DNA of 7,677 nucleotides from Candidatus Heimdallarchaeota archaeon. Lineage in GTDB: Archaea; Asgardarchaeota; Heimdallarchaeia; Heimdallarchaeales; Heimdallarchaeaceae. A program made the translations under genes and the position numbers. The notes beneath the pieces are model-generated. The model was not told where the DNA came from, searched no databases, and saw nothing but the letters and a program-made list of their open reading frames with translations. Below, piece by piece: positions 1-6,257 of this stretch (the first letter of the stretch is position 1; each line of letters begins with the position of its first letter). The stretch covers positions 1-7,677 of the forward strand of contig JAEOTG010000267.1 of the NCBI GenBank assembly GCA_016839985.1, written 5' to 3'.

Positions 1-50
1 ATTTTCATGGAACATTATTCTATCTCAAACCAATTTTGATTAGCAATAAA

Positions 51-141
51 TTGTTTCATACTTGATTTGTTTCATGATTATCTTAGGATTAAGTAAAAAC
101 TGTTTTAAGTCAGTAGCTGAACAATGAATAAGGTAATCATC
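51..141 (+). promoter_or_regulatory. Probable promoter region of the hypE-hypD operon
   Basis: The region before the operon is AT-rich and carries no supported gene. TTTTAAGT (103-110) resembles an archaeal TATA box and lies about 32-39 nt before the ATG at 142, which would give a short leader and supports that start. Two direct copies of TTGTTTCAT (51-59 and 67-75) begin 16 nt apart just upstream and could be a regulator site. AGGTAAT at 131-137 may be the ribosome binding site. All of this is by eye. Confidence 0.3.
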
Positions 142-945
142 ATGAAAGAATCGAAAGGAATAATTTTCGATATAAAACGTTTTGCAGTTCATGATGGACC
201 TGGAATTAGAACAACTATTTTCTTTAAAGGTTGTCCTTTAAAATGCTGGTGGTGTGCCAATCCAGAAGGACAAAATCCTAACTCGGAGGAGATTCTATCT
301 TTATTTAATCAAAATTCTGAGGGTGATTTTACTAAAGAAATTATTGGAAGAGAAGTAACTGCAGAAGAAGTGTTGAATGAAATTTCTAAAGATAGAATTT
401 TTTATGAAGAATCTAAAGGAGGGATTACTTTTTCTGGAGGAGAACCATTAATGCAACCTGTCTTCTTATCAGCTCTTTTATCTTTATGTAAGGAAGAAAG
501 TTTTCATACTGTGATAGACACATCAGGTTATGCACCTAATGATATTTTTGAAGCAATAATAAATAATGTTGATTTGTTTCTTTACGATCTCAAATTGCTT
601 AATGAAGAGGAACATATCAAATACACAGGAGTTGCTTTAGATTTGATTTTAGACAATTTACATTATTTATGTAAAAAGAAAAAAGAGATTATTATCCGGA
701 TACCAATAATACCAAGTATAACAGATTCTTCAAAGAATATTACCCAAATAGGGGATTTTGTATCAAAACTAAAATGTATTCCAAGAATAGATATATTAGC
801 ATTCAATAAAATGGGTGAAGCGAAATATAAAAGATTGAAAAAACCATACATGTTAAATAATATTGCCCCTCCTTCAGAAGAAAGGATGAATGAAATTAAA
901 CAACAACTAGAATCTTTTGACTTGAATGTAAAAATTGGTGGATAG
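124..945 (+). CDS. hypE: Glycyl-radical enzyme activase (HypE-like, radical SAM)
   Basis: This radical S-adenosylmethionine enzyme should abstract a hydrogen from the glycyl loop of the dehydratase encoded directly downstream, acting in the cytoplasm. Visible motifs are a GPGIRTT segment before the cluster, the [4Fe-4S] motif CX3CX2C at C37, C41 and C44 followed by WWC-ANPEG, GGEP at 105-108, DTSGY at 132-136, YDLK at 154-157 and RIPIIP from R192. The protein has 273 residues, shorter than the roughly 300 usual for activases of the larger glycyl radical enzymes. The Cys-rich ferredoxin-like insert expected after the radical SAM motif is absent; only three isolated cysteines lie outside CX3CX2C. 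The coordinates give the longest reading. A start at 142 (residue M7) is arguably better: it places the usual few residues before GIIF and has an AGGTAAT Shine-Dalgarno-like stretch 4 nt upstream. The stop lies 2 nt before the next ATG. Radical SAM activase identity is very secure; HypE assignment rests on the neighbour. Confidence 0.93.
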   Translation: MNKVIIMKESKGIIFDIKRFAVHDGPGIRTTIFFKGCPLKCWWCANPEGQNPNSEEILSLFNQNSEGDFTKEIIGREVTAEEVLNEISKDRIFYEESKGGITFSGGEPLMQPVFLSALLSLCKEESFHTVIDTSGYAPNDIFEAIINNVDLFLYDLKLLNEEEHIKYTGVALDLILDNLHYLCKKKKEIIIRIPIIPSITDSSKNITQIGDFVSKLKCIPRIDILAFNKMGEAKYKRLKKPYMLNNIAPPSEERMNEIKQQLESFDLNVKIGG

Positions 946-947
946 GT

Positions 948-3311
948 ATGAATGAACGAGTATCTAAACTCAGAAACCAAAGTTTGAATGCAACCCCATA
1001 TCTGTCTTTAGAAAGAGCATTACTACTAACAGATTTTTATCAAAGCGGAAAAACTGAAGGTGTTTCAGTTCCAGTAGCTAGAGCTCTTGCATTTAAACAC
1101 ATACTAGAAAACAAGAAACTGTGTATAAATGATGGGGAGCTGATTGTTGGAGAAAGAGGACCAGAACCTGTAGCTGCATCTACTTATCCTGAGATTTGCA
1201 CTCATAGCTTAAAGGATTTAGAGATTCTTGATTCTAGAAAAAAAATTTCATTCAAAGTTGACGAGGAAACTAAACGACTTACTCTCAATAAGATTATTCC
1301 TTTTTGGAAAGGAAAATCCATTAGAGATCAGATTTTCAGTAGTATGGATAAGGAATGGATAGAAGCCTATGAAGCAGGCATTTTCACAGAATTTATGGAA
1401 CAAAGAGCACCTGGTCATACTGTTGCAGGCAAGAAAATATTCCAAAAAGGTTTTCTTGATTTTAAGAAAGAAATTCAAGCAAATTTGGAGAAATTAGATT
1501 TTCAGAAAGATGAAAATGCCTTACAAAAACAAGAACAACTAAAAGCGATGGATATAGCAGCTGATGCAATAATTCTTTTAGCAACGAGATATTCGGATAA
1601 AGCAAGAGAATTAGCAGAAAATGAAAATGATAAAGAAAGAAAAGAGGAGTTGATAACAATTGCTGAGATTTGTTCTTATGTTCCTGCTAATGCACCTAGA
1701 ACTCTTTGGGAAGCATTGCAACATTATTGGTTTATTCATCTTGGGGTAATAACAGAATTAAACACTTGGGATTCTTTCAATCCTGGAAGATTGGATCAAA
1801 ATATCTACAGTTTTTATAAAAAAGATATAGAAGAAAAGAACCTCACACTAGATGAAATTAAAGAACTTTTACAATGTTTCTGGATAAAATTCAATAATCA
1901 ACCTGCTCCTCCCAAAGTAGGAGTTACAGCTGAAGAAAGTAACACATACACTGATTTTTGCCTTATTAACTTGGGAGGAGTAAAAGAAGATGGAACAGAT
2001 GCAGTTAATGAGCTCTCATTCTTGCTTTTGGATATAATTGAAGAAATGAGAATTCTGCAACCTAGTTCAATGGTTCAAATTAGCAAGAAAACTCCTGATG
2101 ATTTTCTGAAAAGGGCATTAGAAATAGTTAGAACAGGTTTTGGGCAACCTTCGATTTTCAACACAGAAGCAATAATACAAGAACTACTAAATCAAGGAAA
2201 ATCAATTATTGACGCAAGAAATGGAGGAGCGAGTGGTTGTGTAGAAACTGGAGCTTTTGGAAAAGAAAGCTATATTCTCTCAGGATATTTTAATCTCCCC
2301 AAAATTCTTGAAATAACATTGCATAATGGCGTTGATCTAAGAACTGGGAAAAAGATTGGTTTGGAAACAGGGAATGCAACAAAGTTTGAAACTTTTAATG
2401 ATTTGTTTAACGCATATACAAAACAAATCAATTATTTTGTAGATATTAAAATTAAAGGAAATAACATAATTGAAAGATTATGGGCAGAAGTTCTCCCTTC
2501 ACCTTTCATGTCTCTTTTAATTGATGATTGTATTGAAAATGGGAAAGATTACAACGATGGAGGAGCAAGATATAATACTACATATATTCAAGGAGTTGGT
2601 TTAGGCACAATAACTGACTCTTTAACTTCTCTGAAATATAATATTTTTGACAATAAAATTATGACCATGAAAGAATTACTAGATGCTATAGATTCTAATT
2701 TTAAAGATTATGAGAACATTCGTAATAGATTGGTTAGAGAAACTCCAAAGTATGGAAATGATGAAGATTATCCAGATGAGATAATGAAGAAAATCTTTGA
2801 TGTATATTATACTGCAGTCAATGGTAGTCCAAATACAAAAGGAGGTTTTCATAGAATTAATCTACTTCCTACAACTGTTCATATCTACTTTGGAAGTGTT
2901 ACAAAAGCTACTCCAGACGGACGAGAAGAATATCATCCTCTTTCTGAAGGTGTCTCACCTGTGCAAGGTATGGACATCAAAGGTCCAACAGCTGTTATTA
3001 AATCTGCATCAAAAATAGAACACTTGAAAACAGGAGGAACACTGCTGAATCAGAAATTTACTCCTCAATTTCTCGCTGATGATGATGGAATAGCAAAGCT
3101 AGCATATTTAATTAGAGCTTATTTTAGAATGGATGGACATCATATCCAATTTAATGTGGTTTCAGCAGATACTTTAAGGGAGGCTCAAAAAAATCCTGAA
3201 CAATACAGAAACTTAATAGTTAGAGTAGCAGGTTATAGTGATTATTTCATTAACCTTGGAGAAAGTCTTCAAAACGAAATAATTGCAAGAACGGAACATA
3301 TGACTTCATAA
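948..3311 (+). CDS. hypD: trans-4-hydroxy-L-proline dehydratase (glycyl radical enzyme)
   Basis: HypD dehydrates trans-4-hydroxy-L-proline to (S)-1-pyrroline-5-carboxylate under anaerobic conditions using a protein glycyl radical. The 787-residue length is within two residues of Clostridioides difficile HypD as I recall it. The PFL-like domain occupies most of the protein, with the thiyl cysteine in SGCVETG (C431, with E433) and the glycyl-radical loop RVAGYSD near the C terminus (G762). Residues known to line the HypD pocket all have counterparts here with a constant offset of three: F149, H157 (APGHT), D275, S331, D336, F337, Y447 and T642. Long stretches such as EFMEQRAPGHTV, KFNNQPAPPKVG and YIQGVG-GTITDSL also read like HypD rather than PFL, glycerol/propanediol dehydratase or choline lyase. 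The gene follows its activase by 2 nt, which suggests translational coupling; GGTGGAT just upstream can serve as the ribosome binding site. The reference residue numbers are from memory. Confidence 0.94.
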   Translation: MNERVSKLRNQSLNATPYLSLERALLLTDFYQSGKTEGVSVPVARALAFKHILENKKLCINDGELIVGERGPEPVAASTYPEICTHSLKDLEILDSRKKISFKVDEETKRLTLNKIIPFWKGKSIRDQIFSSMDKEWIEAYEAGIFTEFMEQRAPGHTVAGKKIFQKGFLDFKKEIQANLEKLDFQKDENALQKQEQLKAMDIAADAIILLATRYSDKARELAENENDKERKEELITIAEICSYVPANAPRTLWEALQHYWFIHLGVITELNTWDSFNPGRLDQNIYSFYKKDIEEKNLTLDEIKELLQCFWIKFNNQPAPPKVGVTAEESNTYTDFCLINLGGVKEDGTDAVNELSFLLLDIIEEMRILQPSSMVQISKKTPDDFLKRALEIVRTGFGQPSIFNTEAIIQELLNQGKSIIDARNGGASGCVETGAFGKESYILSGYFNLPKILEITLHNGVDLRTGKKIGLETGNATKFETFNDLFNAYTKQINYFVDIKIKGNNIIERLWAEVLPSPFMSLLIDDCIENGKDYNDGGARYNTTYIQGVGLGTITDSLTSLKYNIFDNKIMTMKELLDAIDSNFKDYENIRNRLVRETPKYGNDEDYPDEIMKKIFDVYYTAVNGSPNTKGGFHRINLLPTTVHIYFGSVTKATPDGREEYHPLSEGVSPVQGMDIKGPTAVIKSASKIEHLKTGGTLLNQKFTPQFLADDDGIAKLAYLIRAYFRMDGHHIQFNVVSADTLREAQKNPEQYRNLIVRVAGYSDYFINLGESLQNEIIARTEHMTS

Positions 3312-3390
3312 AAACTAAATAAACAGTGATTTGAATTTTTACAATTATGAAACAAGTTTAAATTTTCTTACTTTCTTTTCTCACAATCCC
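3312..3390 (+). terminator. T-rich convergent gene-end region after hypD
   Basis: The 79 nt between the stops of hypD and the convergent flavoprotein gene hold no gene. On the plus strand a pyrimidine-rich stretch with several T runs (about 3357-3384, AAATTTTCTTACTTTCTTTT) follows hypD and resembles archaeal oligo-T termination signals; I see no strong hairpin. On the minus strand there is no comparable T run until near hypD. Confidence 0.35.
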
Positions 3391-3924
3391 TTATTTCTTT
3401 ATTACATCACCAACATATCTATATTCACCAGGCCAGAACATGAATGCTTGAGAGCGACTATATTCTTTTCTCCTATGAGCAGTCACTACTTCTCCAATAA
3501 ACCAAACATGTGAACCTCCAACATCTAAAGTTTTTACTAACTTGCATTCAAGATTTACAGGACATTCTTTTATCAATAAGGATGATATTTTGGAAGGTTT
3601 TACTTGAGTTAATCCTGATTCTTTAAACTTATCCTCTACATCTCTTCCTGAAACTCTTCCACAATATTTTACAGCTTCTATAATTTCAGTTGATGGAATA
3701 TTTACAGAGAAATCTTGAACTTCTTTGATTAAATCATATGAATATCTTTCTGGAACAATTCCAATCATTATCAGAGGTGGATCATAAAAAGAAACCATGC
3801 TGATTGCTGCAAGAGTAATTAGATTCTTTCCTATGCATCCAATAACAATTGGGAAACCAGGAAATGACAAGATTCCAGCTTTACCAGTAATTTCCTCCTT
3901 ATCATTTTCTTCTAATTTATTCAT
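3391..3924 (-). CDS. Flavin reductase-like FMN-binding split-barrel protein
   Basis: This 177-residue protein resembles the flavin reductase-like / DIM6-NTAB group (COG1853-type), small cytoplasmic FMN-binding split barrels that reduce flavins or act as electron-transfer flavoproteins. The recognisable core is N34-x2-T37-x4-S42 followed by S45-F-Y-DPPL (D48-P50), then a YSYDLI segment (61-66) and DFSVNIP. In this family those segments form the FMN phosphate and ring site. The C-terminal part holds the typical H-x-W-F-I-GEVV strand. The N terminus is short and no signal peptide or membrane segment is present. ATG at 3924 is the only Met before residue 43 and so the likely start; CTATTTATTT (3952-3961, read on the minus strand) lies about 28-37 nt upstream as a possible TATA box. 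The gene is convergent with hypD and lies last in the minus-strand group. The substrate cannot be read from the sequence. Confidence 0.85.
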   Translation of the reverse strand: MNKLEENDKEEITGKAGILSFPGFPIVIGCIGKNLITLAAISMVSFYDPPLIMIGIVPERYSYDLIKEVQDFSVNIPSTEIIEAVKYCGRVSGRDVEDKFKESGLTQVKPSKISSLLIKECPVNLECKLVKTLDVGGSHVWFIGEVVTAHRRKEYSRSQAFMFWPGEYRYVGDVIKK

Positions 3925-3994
3925 TAGTTTTCAAGTATATTTTCAGAAAAGAAATAAATAGTTATTGGAGTGAAAAACATAATTAACAATAATC

Positions 3995-4258
3995 TTAGCT
4001 CTCAATAGATGGTTTTTCTTTTATAGAAAGAATTTTAGTTCTAATAAAAGAGAGAATTTTTGATAAGAAAGCATTATCAGAAACTCTCAAACTATGAGCT
4101 ATTCGTTCTTGATTTTTATGCATTAATCTATGCTCTCCTAAGCAATGAGGATGTATAGGTAGTTTACACCTTGCACAAACTGCCATTGTAGCTCCACAAG
4201 TTTTCTTTCCTTGTGCAATAGGTTTTCCGCATTGTCCACAAACACCTAAAATACGCAT
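3995..4258 (-). CDS. Small Cys/His-rich zinc-binding protein (cross-brace-like)
   Basis: This 87-residue protein has ten potential zinc ligands in its first 47 residues: C7, C10, C21, C28, C31, H36, H38, C39, H43 and H47. The order C-x2-C-x17-C-x2-C-x4-H-x2-C matches the first six ligands of a PHD-type cross-brace finger, with H43 and H47 as possible replacements for the last cysteine pair. RING, B-box and AN1 spacings fit less well. Residues 48-87 form a basic, probably helical tail (SLRVSDNAF...KILSIKEKP) with no membrane segment. The gene starts 40 nt after the stop of the 155-residue gene upstream and ends 70 nt before the flavoprotein start, so the three may share a transcript. However, GTTAATAAAT about 25 nt before the ATG could be its own TATA box with a leaderless start. 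I do not recognise a named family. A role in protein or nucleic-acid binding is only a guess from the finger type. Confidence 0.75.
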   Translation of the reverse strand: MRILGVCGQCGKPIAQGKKTCGATMAVCARCKLPIHPHCLGEHRLMHKNQERIAHSLRVSDNAFLSKILSFIRTKILSIKEKPSIES

Positions 4259-4298
4259 GAACCATCTAAACCAGAAGCATTTATTAACTATTCTAGAA

Positions 4299-4766
4299 TT
4301 AGTGTCTCACTTTTCTTCTCTTCAAGAAATCTGCTAAAAATTCTAATGCAGGAGAGAGTTCATTCAAAGCATTTAGAATATCCTCCCTTTCTTCATCGCA
4401 TTCTCCTGATTGACTTGCATAAAAACGTAGTACCACTCTTCCTTGTGAAATTTCATAATTGAAATTTTCGAGACCATTCCTTTTAGGAATCGTTCTTAGT
4501 CTATCCTGTAAGACAGTTATAAGGGCGTTCTGAATCTCTTCGATTTCTCCAGGATATAAACCGACTAACTCAATCTCGATGATTCCATATCTACCTCTGA
4601 AATAACCACAAAAGAGTTTTAATAATCCATCAGAACATACAGCTTCAATTTTATAATCTGAGGAAAATTCACAGTTCTGAAAATAATCTAAGCAAAATTC
4701 TTCAATAATCTTAGTATCCCCTTCCACCAGATTATTTTCTAAATTTATTTTTCTAGTTTCAGACAC
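4299..4766 (-). CDS. Hypothetical protein, 155 residues, GTG start
   Basis: I do not recognise this protein. It begins with GTG at 4766-4764; an in-frame TAA lies two codons upstream and there is no internal methionine, so GTG is effectively the forced start. The product is soluble and acidic in the middle, with three cysteines in the first third, one more near residue 120, and a basic C terminus (KRRKVRH). The pattern suggests an alpha/beta fold: an N-terminal helix (KIIEEFCLDYF), paired strands (YKIEAVCSDGLLKLFCGYF and YGIIEIELVGLY), a long helix (EIEEIQNALITVLQDRL), a strand (GRVVLRFYAS) and a C-terminal amphipathic helix (NALNELSPALEFLADFL). It is the first gene of the minus-strand group, 40 nt before the zinc-finger gene. 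An AT-rich TATA-like block at 4792-4806 sits about 30 nt upstream, which implies a leader of only a few nucleotides. Confidence 0.75.
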   Translation of the reverse strand: MSETRKINLENNLVEGDTKIIEEFCLDYFQNCEFSSDYKIEAVCSDGLLKLFCGYFRGRYGIIEIELVGLYPGEIEEIQNALITVLQDRLRTIPKRNGLENFNYEISQGRVVLRFYASQSGECDEEREDILNALNELSPALEFLADFLKRRKVRH

Positions 4767-4872
4767 GTGTTATGCAAACTATTTCTGTTATTATATTTTT
4801 TTATATGGATATGTAGATGTTGTTTTTACTCTAATAATAATTCATATTAAGTATCATGTTTCTGAATCTCTG
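4767..4872. promoter_or_regulatory. Divergent promoter region
   Basis: This 106-nt spacer separates the divergent 155-residue gene and the GNAT gene. A near-symmetrical TATATTTTTTTATAT block (4792-4806) lies about 30 nt from the minus-strand GTG start, where a TATA box for a nearly leaderless message is expected. TTCATATTAAG (4841-4851) lies about 27 nt before the GNAT ATG and could serve the other direction. No gene or hairpin is evident. Confidence 0.35.
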
Positions 4873-5445
4873 ATGACTTCTATCCAACATAAGAAATCTC
4901 CCTTTATTGGCGAGAAAGTTTTGTTAAGAGCTATCGAATTAACTGATGTTCCTCTACTGATGAAACACTGGAATACTTATGAAACAAGGATTGGTTTGGG
5001 TGCATATATCCCAGATTCATCTCAACAAAGAGAAGAGTGGGTTAAAGAGATAACTGAAAAAAGAAAAAAAGGAGAGAGTTTCATATTTGCGATTATTAAT
5101 AATAAAACAAATGATTTTCTAGGAGTATGTTCCTTGACAAAGGTGAATAAAATCAATAGAGGAGCTTTCATGGGTGTAGCAATATACGACCCAAAGGACC
5201 ACAACAAAGGTTTTGGAACAGATGCTGTTGAATGCTTACTCAAAATAGGCTTCGATGTCTTAAATTTACATAGAATTGAATTACATGTCTATGAATTCTT
5301 GGATAGTGCAATTCACATCTACAAAAAACTTGGATTTAAAGAAGTAGGAATTAGGAGAGAAGCATCTTTCATTGTTGGAGAATATAGAAATGATTTGGTA
5401 ATGGATATCCTTGAAGATGAATTTAAGAAACTAAACAATAAGTGA
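4873..5445 (+). CDS. GNAT N-acetyltransferase, RimJ/RimL type
   Basis: This 190-residue protein is a single-domain GCN5-related acetyltransferase that transfers an acetyl group from acetyl-CoA to an amine. It has the RimJ/RimL hallmarks: an opening strand GEKVLLRAIELTDVPLL, a middle strand FLGVCSLTKVN, then GVAIYDPKDHNKGFGTDAV carrying the acetyl-CoA pyrophosphate loop H110-N-K-G-F-G115. It ends with HRIELHVYEFLDSAIHIYKKLGF and a final strand EYRNDLVMDIL. The length is normal for the family. Such enzymes modify N-terminal residues of ribosomal proteins, antibiotics or small amines; nothing here tells which. The gene is divergent from the 155-residue gene and 134 nt upstream of the Rab-like GTPase on the same strand. 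TTCATATTAAG about 27 nt before the ATG is a possible TATA element for a leaderless message. Confidence 0.9.
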   Translation: MTSIQHKKSPFIGEKVLLRAIELTDVPLLMKHWNTYETRIGLGAYIPDSSQQREEWVKEITEKRKKGESFIFAIINNKTNDFLGVCSLTKVNKINRGAFMGVAIYDPKDHNKGFGTDAVECLLKIGFDVLNLHRIELHVYEFLDSAIHIYKKLGFKEVGIRREASFIVGEYRNDLVMDILEDEFKKLNNK

Positions 5446-5512
5446 TGCTGACTTACATCTTCATGATTATTAAAAATTAAAAATCCCGACAAAAATAATC
5501 TAGTGATTTTAT

Positions 5513-5556
5513 TTGGTGTTTTCTCTTTAAAAGCCAGTTTAAAAAGAGTTCACCAA
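5513..5556. repeat. Imperfect inverted repeat before the Rab-like GTPase gene
   Basis: The left arm TTGGTGTTTTCTCTTTAAA (5513-5531) and the reverse complement of the right arm TTTAAAAAGAGTTCACCAA (5538-5556) agree at 15 of 19 positions. The spacer AGCCAG is 6 nt. The outer six bases (TTGGTG/CACCAA) and inner TTTAAA pair perfectly. The right-arm TTTAAAAA sits 35-42 nt before the GTPase ATG, a good TATA position, so a dimeric regulator bound here would overlap the promoter. A hairpin ending the GNAT message is the alternative. Confidence 0.55.
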
Positions 5557-5579
5557 CCAAAATACATATAATAATAGTA

Positions 5580-6197
5580 ATGTATGAATCTAAAATAGGG
5601 ACATTTCTGGTGCTTAATCTGACAGATAAACAATTCAAAATAACATTGCTCGGAGATGGAGCCGTAGGAAAAACATCTCTTAGGAGAAATTACCTAGGGG
5701 AAACTTTCAAAGCTAGTTACAACATGACGCTAGGAGCTGACTTTGCTACCAACTACCTCACTGTTGATGACTTGAGCATAACGATGGTTATCTGGGATTT
5801 AGCAGGACAACCAAGATTCAATGTTGTTAGAGAAGTCTACTACAGAGGTACGAGAGGAGCCTTACTTATTTTTGATCTTTCTCGACCAGAATCTTATGAA
5901 AGTTTGGCAAGCTGGGTTGCTGAATTATATAAAAATAATAAGATGCAAAAAGTTCCTATAGTTCTGATAGGAAATAAAGTAGATCTCAGAGGTTCAGATT
6001 ATAGTACTATTCCTGCGAAGTACGGAGAAGATTATGCAAAGAGGTTGTCTGAATGGAGTGGGTATAAAGTACCTTATATCGAAACATCTGCTAAATTAGG
6101 ACAAAATGTAGTTGATTCTTTTGAAATTCTTGTACAGCAGATACTCAGAAAAAGTCAGATGAGTATTGTAAGAAAACCTTTGAGAAAAGAAAATTAA
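5580..6197 (+). CDS. Rab/Ras-like small GTPase
   Basis: This 205-residue eukaryote-like small GTPase would bind and hydrolyse GTP as a molecular switch. All five G motifs are present: G1 GDGAVGKTS (25-33), G2 Thr50 in YNMTLGADF, G3 DLAGQ (73-77, with the catalytic Gln77), G4 NKVD (132-135) and G5 ETSAK (168-172). Rab-family signatures are recognisable although diverged: LGADF for IGVDF, TMVIW before G3, YYRGT (87-91) and LIFDLS (96-101). About 24 residues precede the P-loop, slightly more than in most Rabs. No other ATG, GTG or TTG lies in frame back to the stop at 5496, so the start is well fixed. The C terminus ends RKPLRKEN with no cysteine, so it lacks a Rab prenylation site; the basic tail might instead contact lipids or partners. 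Such single-domain GTPases are abundant in Asgard archaea, which makes this the main clue to the host. No GAP, GEF or Roadblock partner is adjacent. Confidence 0.93.
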   Translation: MYESKIGTFLVLNLTDKQFKITLLGDGAVGKTSLRRNYLGETFKASYNMTLGADFATNYLTVDDLSITMVIWDLAGQPRFNVVREVYYRGTRGALLIFDLSRPESYESLASWVAELYKNNKMQKVPIVLIGNKVDLRGSDYSTIPAKYGEDYAKRLSEWSGYKVPYIETSAKLGQNVVDSFEILVQQILRKSQMSIVRKPLRKEN

Positions 6198-6257
6198 CTT
6201 ACATCATATTCATATATTGAAAAGCCAGAAGAAAAACAGAATATTTTCGGTAATAAA

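Noticed and set aside
1..39. Possible end of an upstream plus-strand gene (12 codons to TGA)
   Set aside because: Too short to separate from chance; other frames also end quickly and no motif is visible.
663..980. Minus-strand open frame opposite the end of hypE
   Set aside because: It lies almost wholly opposite the conserved activase gene, is rich in Ser/Phe/Ile, and has no recognisable motif; it is an antisense shadow.
1248..1659. Two minus-strand open frames inside hypD
   Set aside because: Both are opposite highly conserved HypD sequence and give low-complexity Phe/Leu-rich products.
2797..3018. Plus-strand open frame in another frame of hypD
   Set aside because: It overlaps the conserved C-terminal third of HypD and shows no domain.
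948..3311. Pyruvate formate-lyase, glycerol/propanediol dehydratase or choline lyase as the identity of the glycyl radical enzyme
   Set aside because: There is a single active-site Cys, not the adjacent Cys pair of PFL, and the pocket residues and long segments match HypD instead.
124..3311. A defence system, CRISPR array or mobile element
   Set aside because: No regularly spaced repeats, transposase, integrase, nuclease or toxin-antitoxin pair is visible anywhere in the window.
3331..3513. Plus-strand 60-codon frame after hypD
   Set aside because: More than half runs antisense to the flavoprotein gene and the rest is the T-rich gene-end region; Phe/Ser-rich with no motif.
5022..5243. Minus-strand frame inside the GNAT gene
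   Set aside because: It is antisense to the acetyl-CoA-binding core of a clear acetyltransferase.
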